A stretch of 12,000 nt of DNA from Lachnospiraceae bacterium UBA4380 (GTDB lineage: Bacteria; Bacillota; Clostridia; Lachnospirales; Lachnospiraceae), in assembly GCA_002390025.1 (NCBI GenBank), contig DGRU01000219.1, positions 1 to 12,000 of the forward strand. The letters are read 5' to 3'. Below are positions 1-6,104 of the stretch, one piece after another. Position 1 is the first letter of the stretch; every line of letters begins with the position of its first letter. The notes under the pieces are model-generated. The model ran no database searches, was not told the DNA's origin, and saw only the letters and a list, made by a program, of their open reading frames with translations. Made by a program: the position numbers and the translations under genes.

Positions 1-1600
1 CGTCGTCGCCGGTGCCCAGAACAACGACCTGGGTGTTGCCGTCCATGATGGCGGGAACGATGGCGTTGATGAGATCCAGGCCCTTCTGGTTGGTCAGACG
101 GGAGATGAGGCCGATCACGAACTTGCCTTCATCCTGCTCGAGGCCGAGCTCTTCCTGAAGGGCGAGTTTGTTGGCTTTCTTCTTCTCAATAACTGTGTTG
201 ATGTCGTAAGGCGCTGCCAGCAGGGCATCGTTTGCGGAATCCCACATGCCGTAGTCGATACCGTTGATGATGCCGCGGAGCTTGCCGGAGTGATAGCGCA
301 GGTGGGCATCCAGATTCTCTCCGAAGAATTCTGTCTGGATCTCGCCGGCATAAGTTTCGCTGACGGTGGTGATCATATTCGCATAGGTCAGACCGCCCTT
401 GAACATATTGGCATCGTTGTAGCCCTGTTTGAGTGCGTCTTTGTTGAAGACGTAATCCGGCAGACCGGACCAGTACTGGATGGTCTTAATATCATAGATA
501 CCCTGGAAGCGCAGGTTGTGGATGGTGATCATGACCTTGGAGCGGCTGATCGGTGTATTTCCGAAGAATTCGCGGAGATAGATCGGCACGAGGCCTGCCT
601 GCCAGTCGTGGCAGTGGATCACATCCGGGATCCAGTCCATATAATTGAGGGCTGCGAGGGCAGCTTTTCCGAAATAGCAGTATTTGGGGATGTCGTCAAT
701 CAGGTTGGTGTAAGGCTTGCCTTCGCTGAAGAACTCCTCGTTGTCGATGAAATCATAGACAACGCCGTCCCAGACGTATTCCATGATGCCTACATAGTAG
801 GAGCGGCCGTCTGCGCACAGATCCATGTCGAAGGCGCCGCGGTAGACCATCTTGTCCTGATACTTCTGAGGAATGCATTTGTATCTGGGAAGGATAACTC
901 TGACATCGCAGTTCTGGGAGATCAGTGCCTTGGGAAGCGCGTACATGACATCGCCCAGACCGCCGGTCTTGACGAAGGGATAGCACTCGGAACCGATGAA
1001 GGCGATGCTTCTTCTGGGCTGAGGAAGCTCCGGCTCTGCGGGAGCAGCTTCCACGATCTCAACAGGAGCTTCTTTCACTTCTTCGACTACAGGAGCTTCT
1101 TCTGTCTTTTTCTTTCTGCTTGTCCGCTTTGCAGCCGGTTTTTTCTCAGCAGCGGGAGCATCCGCATCCGCTTTTTTCTTTTTGACTGTCCGCTTTGCGG
1201 CGGGCTTTTTCTCAGCGGCAGCAGCCTTGGCGGGCTTTTCTGCAGCTTCTTCTACGGGCTTTTCAGCAACGGCCTCGGCAGGGGCTTCAGCAGGCTCTTC
1301 TGCCTTTTTGGCGCGGCTTTTCTTTGCAGGGGCCTTTTTGGCGGCGGGAGCTTTCGCTGCAGCCTTTTTGCGAGGGCTCTTCTTTGCAGCGGGAGCAGCA
1401 GCCTCAACAGGTGCAGGGGCTTCAGCGGGAGCTTCGGCAGGAGCGGCTGTCTCAGCAGGAGCTTCAACAGGTGCGGGAGCTTCAGCAGCCTCAGCAGGTG
1501 CGGGAGCCTCGGCGGGAGCTTCGGCCTTTACCGCTTCCTCACTGGTGACGGCGGCCTTCTCGGCAGCAGTCAGATCGTTGAGATTGTTCGTATCGGACAT
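1..1600 (-). CDS. glgA: Glycogen synthase (ADP-glucose type, GT5) with long N-terminal extension; 3' end outside window
   Basis: Bacterial glycogen synthase adds glucose from ADP-glucose to growing alpha-1,4-glucan in the cytoplasm. The GT5 core begins near residue 198 with SIAFIGSECYPFVKTGGLGDV, which carries the ADP-glucose-binding Lys (K211) of the KTGGLGDV motif. The core continues through CHDWQAGL (H331) and SRLTNQKGLD (R501, K506), which bind the nucleotide sugar. The window ends about 27 residues after K506, so the C-terminal part with the catalytic Glu motif is not visible. The ATG at 1600 is preceded by AGGAGGT at good spacing, so the start is secure. Residues 1-197 are extra compared with the family, whose members are about 480 residues and start at the core. 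They are rich in Ala, Pro, Glu and Lys, with no predicted membrane segment. Family assignment is firm. The role of the extension is unknown. Confidence 0.95.
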   Translation of the reverse strand, partial: MSDTNNLNDLTAAEKAAVTSEEAVKAEAPAEAPAPAEAAEAPAPVEAPAETAAPAEAPAEAPAPVEAAAPAAKKSPRKKAAAKAPAAKKAPAKKSRAKKAEEPAEAPAEAVAEKPVEEAAEKPAKAAAAEKKPAAKRTVKKKKADADAPAAEKKPAAKRTSRKKKTEEAPVVEEVKEAPVEIVEAAPAEPELPQPRRSIAFIGSECYPFVKTGGLGDVMYALPKALISQNCDVRVILPRYKCIPQKYQDKMVYRGAFDMDLCADGRSYYVGIMEYVWDGVVYDFIDNEEFFSEGKPYTNLIDDIPKYCYFGKAALAALNYMDWIPDVIHCHDWQAGLVPIYLREFFGNTPISRSKVMITIHNLRFQGIYDIKTIQYWSGLPDYVFNKDALKQGYNDANMFKGGLTYANMITTVSETYAGEIQTEFFGENLDAHLRYHSGKLRGIINGIDYGMWDSANDALLAAPYDINTVIEKKKANKLALQEELGLEQDEGKFVIGLISRLTNQKGLDLINAIVPAIMDGNTQVVVLGTGDD

Positions 1601-1662
1601 AAATAGACCTCCTGTGAAAAAAGTGAAAGCAGTTTTGAATTGCTTTTTTTGAAAGAAAGACA

Positions 1663-1689
1663 GTAACTGTTCTGCATCTGATCAGTTAC
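1663..1689 (-). repeat. Inverted repeat in the glgA leader
   Basis: GTAACTG (1663-1669) and CAGTTAC (1683-1689) form a perfect 7-bp inverted repeat with a 13-base spacer that includes most of the palindrome CTGATCAG (1678-1685). It lies just downstream of the predicted glgA transcription start. It could be an operator half-site pair or a leader hairpin; no T-tract follows it, so it is not a terminator. Function is inferred only from position. Confidence 0.4.
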
Positions 1690-1705
1690 AAAATCGACTA
1701 ATAAA

Positions 1706-1734
1706 AATGTAAAATTATTTGCGGATATTGTCAA
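1706..1734 (-). promoter_or_regulatory. Predicted sigma-A promoter of glgA
   Basis: On the minus strand a perfect -35 TTGACA (1734-1729) is followed after 17 bases by TACATT (1711-1706, 4 of 6 to the -10 consensus). Transcription would start near 1699, giving a leader of about 100 nt before the ATG at 1600. The leader contains the inverted repeat at 1663-1689. Confidence 0.6.
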
Positions 1735-1884
1735 GTTTATACAATCTGACGGGGCTTAAAAAGTGAATTCTCCCCATAATTCAATGAAAAAAGGGCAGAA
1801 GATGCTGTCCCGTTTTATGTGATTTTCTTTAATTGATCTTTCACTGCATTTTTGTCTTAAAAGCACGCATTTATTCCGGGAATA

Positions 1885-1893
1885 TGGTATGAT
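1885..1893 (+). promoter_or_regulatory. Possible extended -10 promoter of dxs
   Basis: TGGTATGAT matches an extended -10 element (TGnTATAAT with one mismatch). No good -35 lies 16-18 bases upstream, which is tolerated by extended -10 promoters. Transcription would begin near 1900, about 135 nt before the dxs start. The same TGnTATGATG string appears upstream of fumC. Confidence 0.4.
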
Positions 1894-2034
1894 GCTTGTT
1901 ACGGCATACTTGAGGCGTGAAACAAAAAAGAAGCTGAAAGATATCGGCCGGGACAATGAGAATGGACTTGAAAACAGAGAAAAAACTGTACAGTCTGTCA
2001 CAAAATTTCCGAGGAAGAAATCAGAGGTCTTACA

Positions 2035-3909
2035 TTGACACTTTTAGAGCGAATAAATAAACCGAATGACATAAAGAAAATACCGCAGGATTCCTATGAA
2101 GAGCTTGCGCAGGAGATCAGGCAGTTTCTGGTTGAAAAGGTCAGTATGACCGGCGGGCATCTTGCCAGCAATCTGGGTGCGGTGGAACTGACCATGGCAC
2201 TGCACCTGTCGCTGAATTTCCCTGAGGACAAGATCGTGTGGGATGTGGGGCATCAGTCCTATACACACAAAATCCTGACGGGCAGGCGCAAAGACTTTGA
2301 CCATCTGCGGCAGTTCGGCGGGATGAGCGGCTTCCCCAAGCGGAAGGAGAGCCCCTGCGATTCTTTTGACACGGGACATAGTTCCACATCGATCAGCGCA
2401 GCGCTGGGAATGGTGCGGGCACGGGAACTGAGCGCCGGCCACGGGACAGTCGTGGCGGTGATCGGCGACGGGGCGATGACGGGCGGACTGGCTTATGAAG
2501 CGCTCAATAACGTGTCGCACCTGTCCTCAAACCTGATCATTATCCTCAATGACAACAGCATGTCGATCTCCCGGAATGTGGGCGGCATGCCGAGATATCT
2601 CAACGATATCCGCACATCGAACGGATATATTCAGCTGCGCGATAAGATCTATGATTCCCTCAATGACGCACTTCCCATTGTGGCAAAGAGCATCAGCAAG
2701 GCCAAGCAGTCCCTGAAGTCGCTGATGGTGCCCGGCATGTTTTTTGAGGACATGGGGATTACTTATCTGGGTCCTGTGGACGGCCACAATGTCAAGGACC
2801 TGGTAAAGGCGATCGGATCCGCTAAGAGAGTGAACAAGGCAGTCCTGATCCATGTCTGTACCAAAAAGGGCATCGGCTATGGACCTGCCGAAAAAAATCC
2901 TTCAAAGTTCCACGGAACGCCGCCCTTTGATATTGAAACCGGCATGCCGAAAAAAGCAGGGAAAAAGCCATCTTATACAGATACTTTTTCCTCGGCCATG
3001 CTGCGCCTCGCTTCGGAAGAGCCGAAGCTGGTGGGAATCACGGCGGCCATGGAGGACGGTGTGGGTCTGCAGCGTTTTCACATCCGCTATCCCAACCGGT
3101 TTTTTGATGTGGGAATTGCCGAGCAGCATGCAGTGACCTTCGCGGCCGGACTCGCGGCAGGCGGTATGAAACCTGTGGTCGCAGTCTATTCCACGTTCCT
3201 GCAGCGCGCCTATGACCAGATTGTCACCGATGTATGTCTGCAGAAGCTTCCCGTTATTTTTGCGATCGACAGGGCCGGAATTGTCGGCGCCGACGGTGAG
3301 ACCCATCAGGGAATCTTTGACCTGTCTTATATGTCCTCGATTCCGGGCATGACGGTCATGGCACCCAAAAACAGACGGGAGCTTGCGGATATGCTCCGCT
3401 TCGCCCTGTCCCTGAATGGCCCTGTTTCCATCCGCTATCCCCGCGGTACTGCCTACGACGGACTGCGTTCCTGCTATGCGCCTCTTGAACTGGGAAAAGC
3501 GGAAATCATCTGCGATGAGGGCGGAGTCCTTCTGCTTGCAGTGGGCAGCATGGTGAGAACCGCAGAAAAGGTCAGGGAAATCCTGGCGGAACGAGGACTG
3601 GCATGTTCCATCGCTAATGCGCGTTTTGTCAGACCTCTGGACACGGAACTGCTCCGCAGCGCGGCAGAGCATTATTCCATGGTGGTGACCATGGAGGAAA
3701 ATATACACAGCGGCGGCTTCGGTGAGCACGTGGCTGACTGGTATCAGGAAGAGGGATTGAGAGTCCCGCTTCTGAACATCTCGATTCCGGATGGATTTGT
3801 GCAGCAGGGAACACCGGAGGAGCTGTGCAGGCTGACGGGGATCGACGCGGAGTCTGTCGCGGAGAAGATCCTTGAAAAGACAGCTGCCGCGAAGAAGGCA
3901 GAAGGGTAA
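2035..3909 (+). CDS. dxs: 1-deoxy-D-xylulose-5-phosphate synthase (TTG start)
   Basis: DXS condenses pyruvate with glyceraldehyde-3-phosphate, using thiamine diphosphate, to give 1-deoxyxylulose-5-phosphate. This is the first step of the MEP isoprenoid route and also feeds thiamine and pyridoxal synthesis. The 624 residues match the usual length. Visible motifs in order are GGHLASNLG (H42), DVGHQSY (H73), TGHSSTSISA (114-119), the TPP/Mg motif GDGAMTGG (144-151) with NDN (172-174), GIAEQHAVTFAAG with the TPP-activating E363, YSTFLQRAYDQ, and DRAGIVGADGETHQG with substrate-binding H424. The start is TTG at 2035, six bases after AGAGGT. It gives MTLLERINKP, the expected DXS N-terminus, and no ATG or GTG lies upstream in frame before the stop at 1969. 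The gene is followed 15 bases later by a transporter, probably co-transcribed. The usual xseA/xseB/ispA neighbours are absent. Confidence 0.97.
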   Translation: MTLLERINKPNDIKKIPQDSYEELAQEIRQFLVEKVSMTGGHLASNLGAVELTMALHLSLNFPEDKIVWDVGHQSYTHKILTGRRKDFDHLRQFGGMSGFPKRKESPCDSFDTGHSSTSISAALGMVRARELSAGHGTVVAVIGDGAMTGGLAYEALNNVSHLSSNLIIILNDNSMSISRNVGGMPRYLNDIRTSNGYIQLRDKIYDSLNDALPIVAKSISKAKQSLKSLMVPGMFFEDMGITYLGPVDGHNVKDLVKAIGSAKRVNKAVLIHVCTKKGIGYGPAEKNPSKFHGTPPFDIETGMPKKAGKKPSYTDTFSSAMLRLASEEPKLVGITAAMEDGVGLQRFHIRYPNRFFDVGIAEQHAVTFAAGLAAGGMKPVVAVYSTFLQRAYDQIVTDVCLQKLPVIFAIDRAGIVGADGETHQGIFDLSYMSSIPGMTVMAPKNRRELADMLRFALSLNGPVSIRYPRGTAYDGLRSCYAPLELGKAEIICDEGGVLLLAVGSMVRTAEKVREILAERGLACSIANARFVRPLDTELLRSAAEHYSMVVTMEENIHSGGFGEHVADWYQEEGLRVPLLNISIPDGFVQQGTPEELCRLTGIDAESVAEKILEKTAAAKKAEG

Positions 3910-3924
3910 TTCCAGAAAAAGGCT

Positions 3925-4857
3925 ATGAAGAAAAACAGAAAAATGCTGGGAAATCTGCTGCTATTGCTGACGGCTGTGATCTGGGGAACAGCCTTTGTCG
4001 GACAGCGTGTCGGCATGGACTCCATTGAGCCGATCACCTTCAACGCAGCCCGTATGTGGCTGGCGGCAGCCGCAATCGGACTTGTCGCTTTCCTGACGGG
4101 AAAAAAGAGCGGTCCGCAGGAGGAAAAGCCTGCTGCCGGATCTGCGGATACACGGGAAAAAGCGCAGGAGCGGCATAAAAACACAATCATCGGCGGCATT
4201 TGCTGCGGCTCCTTTCTCACGGCAGCCAGCCTGTTTCAGCAGATGGGCGTCGTGTACACAACAGCGGGCAAGGCCGGCTTTATCACGGCCATGTATATGC
4301 TGCTCGTCCCGATCATCAATTTTGTCTTATTCAAAAAAAAGAACACCTGGCTTGTGTGGACAGGTGTTCTGGTCGGTGTACTCGGGATGTATCTGCTCTG
4401 CATTACAGACGGATTCAGTCTCACCTACGGAGACACGCTTGTCTGTATATGCGCACTGCTTTTCAGCGGACATATCCTGTGCTGTGATCACTTTGTACAG
4501 CTGGGCAATCCCATACGGATTTCTGCGATCCAGTTTGCGACAGCCGCAGTGATCTCTTCGGTCGCCGCTTTTCTTGTGGAAGAGCCGTCCTGGCAGAAAA
4601 TTGTCTCCGCAGCCATTCCGATCCTGTACTGCGGAATTGTCTCGGGAGGAATTGGATATACACTGCAGATGGTCGCGCAGAAATATACAGATCCCACCAT
4701 AGCCTCTCTTCTGATGAGCCTGGAATCGGTCTTTGCCGTGATCGCGGGAGCAATCCTTCTGGGAGAGCGCATGACTGCCAGAGAACTGGCAGGCTGTGTC
4801 ATTATGTTTGCGGCGATCGTCCTTGTGCAGATTCCTCTTCCGGAGCGACGCAGATAA
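3925..4857 (+). CDS. EamA/DMT-superfamily permease (RhaT/YedA-like)
   Basis: This is a 310-residue integral membrane protein with about ten hydrophobic segments arranged as two EamA repeats. The first starts at LLLLLTAVIWGTAFVGQRVG (residues 11-30), a typical EamA opening. The second ends with the family-typical SLESVFAVIAGAILLGERM (265-283) followed by a last helix. Residues 60-87, after the second helix, form a charged insert rich in Lys, Glu and Gln that is longer than usual for the family. The substrate cannot be read from sequence: members export amino acids, metabolites or drugs. It begins 15 bases after dxs and has only a weak, closely spaced AAAGG before its ATG, so translation may depend on read-through from dxs. 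Its last 56 bases overlap the convergent deoR-type gene. Family is confident, substrate unknown. Confidence 0.9.
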   Translation: MKKNRKMLGNLLLLLTAVIWGTAFVGQRVGMDSIEPITFNAARMWLAAAAIGLVAFLTGKKSGPQEEKPAAGSADTREKAQERHKNTIIGGICCGSFLTAASLFQQMGVVYTTAGKAGFITAMYMLLVPIINFVLFKKKNTWLVWTGVLVGVLGMYLLCITDGFSLTYGDTLVCICALLFSGHILCCDHFVQLGNPIRISAIQFATAAVISSVAAFLVEEPSWQKIVSAAIPILYCGIVSGGIGYTLQMVAQKYTDPTIASLLMSLESVFAVIAGAILLGERMTARELAGCVIMFAAIVLVQIPLPERRR

Positions 4858-5587
4858 CATTTTCCTGCTCGGCGTACCAGCTGTTCAGATAGCGGTCCGT
4901 GATGATCACGGCATCGTTGAAACCGGCAAAACGGACCGGTGAGATCACATGGAACTTGTCTGCCGTGCACAGGACATAGCGCTCTCTGGACTGGGCAATC
5001 GCGCGGCCTTTGATGATCGCCTCGTTGATGTCGGGGGTTGTGAAGCCGTTGTCGGAATTGACGCCGTTGGTGCCCATAAAGCACTTGGTGAAGTTGAAGG
5101 CACGCAGTTCTTCACAGGCAGCGTTGCCGACAATTGCCTCTGTGACACCTCTGATCTCACCGCCCACCAGATTGACCCGGAATCCCCGCCTGGCCAGTTC
5201 GAGTCCGTGGGCAACGGCATTGGTGACATAGACAGCGGACTGCTCTGTGATATAGGGAAGCATGGCACCTGTGGTGGTTCCGGCATCAATATATACAAAA
5301 TCATCTGCCTTGATCAGGGCGGCGGCATATTTTCCGATCCGCTGCTTTTCTTCTATGTTGACGGTCTGTTTTTCGGACACCCCTTCTTCCCGCAGATCTG
5401 TCTTGTTGTTTACAGACATGGCACCTCCGAAGACCCGGATCAGAAGACCCCTGTTGTCCATTTCCTGCAGATCGCGCCGCACTGTGGACTCCGAGGCATG
5501 CAGAAGGCGTGTCAGTTCCGTCAGTGTGGTGCTGCCATGGGAATCCAGTATCTGAAGAATCTGCTGCCTTCTCTGTTCAGCGATCAT
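4802..5587 (-). CDS. fruR: DeoR-family transcriptional regulator, probable fructose operon repressor
   Basis: This 261-residue protein has the DeoR-type winged helix-turn-helix at residues 6-57 (RRQQILQILDSHGSTTLTEL, then SESTVRRDLQEMDNRGLLIR and VFGGA). It is followed by the sugar-phosphate-binding domain with YIDAGTTTGAML (99-110), TNA at 122-124, LVGGEIRG and GTNGVNSDNGFTTPD. DeoR proteins of this type repress sugar operons and release DNA on binding a phosphorylated sugar. The closest carbohydrate genes here are fruK-fruA, so a FruR role sensing fructose-1-phosphate is likely, but it is inferred from context. The ATG at 5587 follows AAGGAG at 7-base spacing. Unlike the usual fruR-fruK-fruA order, it is separated from fruKA by the lipoprotein gene. 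Its 3' end overlaps the transporter gene by 56 bases tail to tail. Confidence 0.88.
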   Translation of the reverse strand: MIAEQRRQQILQILDSHGSTTLTELTRLLHASESTVRRDLQEMDNRGLLIRVFGGAMSVNNKTDLREEGVSEKQTVNIEEKQRIGKYAAALIKADDFVYIDAGTTTGAMLPYITEQSAVYVTNAVAHGLELARRGFRVNLVGGEIRGVTEAIVGNAACEELRAFNFTKCFMGTNGVNSDNGFTTPDINEAIIKGRAIAQSRERYVLCTADKFHVISPVRFAGFNDAVIITDRYLNSWYAEQENVICVAPEEESAQGRSPQT

Positions 5588-5675
5588 AATCTATCTCCTT
5601 TTAATATTTCACTTCTTCAGCATTGCAGCGCAAAAACCTGCTTTCGGCCGGTGCATTTTTTCTGTATCCTTATTA

Positions 5676-5681
5676 ATTATA
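5676..5681 (-). promoter_or_regulatory. Predicted -10 element of the deoR-type gene
   Basis: A perfect TATAAT lies on the minus strand at 5681-5676, 88 bases upstream of the ATG at 5587. The matching -35 is poor: TTTCAA at 17-base spacing agrees at 3 of 6 positions. The start point would be near 5669. Confidence 0.45.
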
Positions 5682-5717
5682 AACAATAAGCCGGGGGTTT
5701 GAAACAAAATTCCGGGC

Positions 5718-5749
5718 CTTTTATTCTTCATCGCTTTTATTCTTCATCG
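5718..5749. repeat. 16-bp direct tandem duplication
   Basis: The 16-mer CTTTTATTCTTCATCG occurs twice in a row, at 5718-5733 and 5734-5749, without mismatch. Its TTTATTCTTC core (5720-5729 and 5736-5745) recurs inverted as GAAGAATAAA at 5948-5957, on the far side of the 60-bp repeat array. Confidence 0.85.
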
Positions 5750-5756
5750 TGGCAAT

Positions 5757-5942
5757 ACCCGTGTCTTCAGACATGGGATAGATGCGCAAAAAGGGAAACC
5801 TGCTTCATGGCGTAGTACCCTTGACTCCGGTCACGGGTGTTGCGCACAAAGGAAGAAACCCGCTTTATCACTTAATACCCCTGACCTCGGTCACGGGATA
5901 CACGCGAAAAGGAAGAAACCCGCTTCATTGGGTGTAAATCCC
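5757..5942. repeat. Three degenerate 60-bp tandem repeats with hairpins
   Basis: Three units of exactly 60 bp follow one another (5757-5816, 5817-5876, 5877-5936, with a short remnant after). By direct alignment units 1 and 2 agree at about 37 of 60 positions, and units 2 and 3 at about 40 of 60. The most conserved blocks are TACCC, the TCACGGG-type arm, and GGAAGAAACCCGCTT. Each unit opens with an 8-base stem of one mismatch and a 4-base loop: 5758-5765 with 5770-5777, 5818-5825 with 5830-5837, and 5878-5885 with 5890-5897. The loop bases vary while the pairing arms keep their register. No gene can be assigned: one plus-strand frame (5703-5960) is free of stops but lacks an ATG, GTG or TTG before the repeats and any ribosome-binding site. 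Confidence 0.8.
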
Positions 5943-5946
5943 GTGA
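5891..5946. repeat. Perfect 9-bp inverted repeat spanning the last 60-bp unit
   Basis: TCACGGGAT (5891-5899) is mirrored by ATCCCGTGA (5938-5946). Pairing can continue inward as TACAC (5899-5903) with GTGTA (5932-5936) across a two-base bulge, and GCG (5904-5906) with CGC (5921-5923). This long stem competes with the small local hairpin of unit 3, because both use the TCACGGG arm. Confidence 0.6.
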
Positions 5947-6104
5947 AGAAGAATAAATGAGAAAAAGAACAAGAGGTGAATATTTTCTAAAAAACATGGA
6001 TTATAAAAATACAGGGCGTATACTGTGATGTACAATATAAAACACAAAGACAGAAAAAATATTCCGATCCAAATACAATAGTAACAGGAGGAAACACAAT
6101 CGCC

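Larger units (their letters stand above)
1601..2034. other. Divergent intergenic region between glgA and dxs
   Basis: This 434-base gap holds the glgA ribosome-binding site, leader inverted repeat and promoter (minus strand), and a probable dxs promoter and ribosome-binding site (plus strand). The middle, about 1740-1870, is AT-rich. I see no convincing gene, structured RNA or terminator there. Confidence 0.6.
5588..6104. other. Divergent intergenic region with repeats
   Basis: This 517-base gap lies between the deoR-type gene and the lipoprotein gene. It holds the deoR ribosome-binding site and promoter (5588-5681), a 16-bp direct duplication (5718-5749), a 60-bp tandem repeat array (5757-5942) and an AT-rich stretch (5950-6085) that should contain the lipoprotein promoter. 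I could not assign that promoter with confidence: TATACT at 6019 and TACAAT at 6031 are -10 candidates without good -35 partners. Confidence 0.6.

Noticed and set aside
290..1606. Long plus-strand frame across glgA
   Set aside because: Antisense shadow of glgA. Its Gly/Phe/Ser-rich tail is the complement of the Ala/Lys repeats.
1786..1814. GGGCAG/CTGTCCC hairpin followed by TTTTA
   Set aside because: The stem is short and bulged, the T-tract is broken, and it lies between divergent genes where no transcript should end.
1889..2038. Small plus-strand frame of about 49 codons ending over the dxs start (TTGA overlap)
   Set aside because: No ribosome-binding site before its ATGs, no recognisable domain, Lys-rich composition typical of AT-rich noncoding DNA, and its start overlaps the probable dxs promoter.
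5757..5942. CRISPR array
   Set aside because: Similarity runs through most of each 60-bp unit instead of alternating perfect repeats with unique spacers, copies agree at only about two thirds of positions, and no cas gene is near.
6019..6036. Lipoprotein gene promoter at TATACT or TACAAT
   Set aside because: Neither -10 candidate has a credible -35 at 16-18 bases or an extended -10 TG, so no position is asserted.
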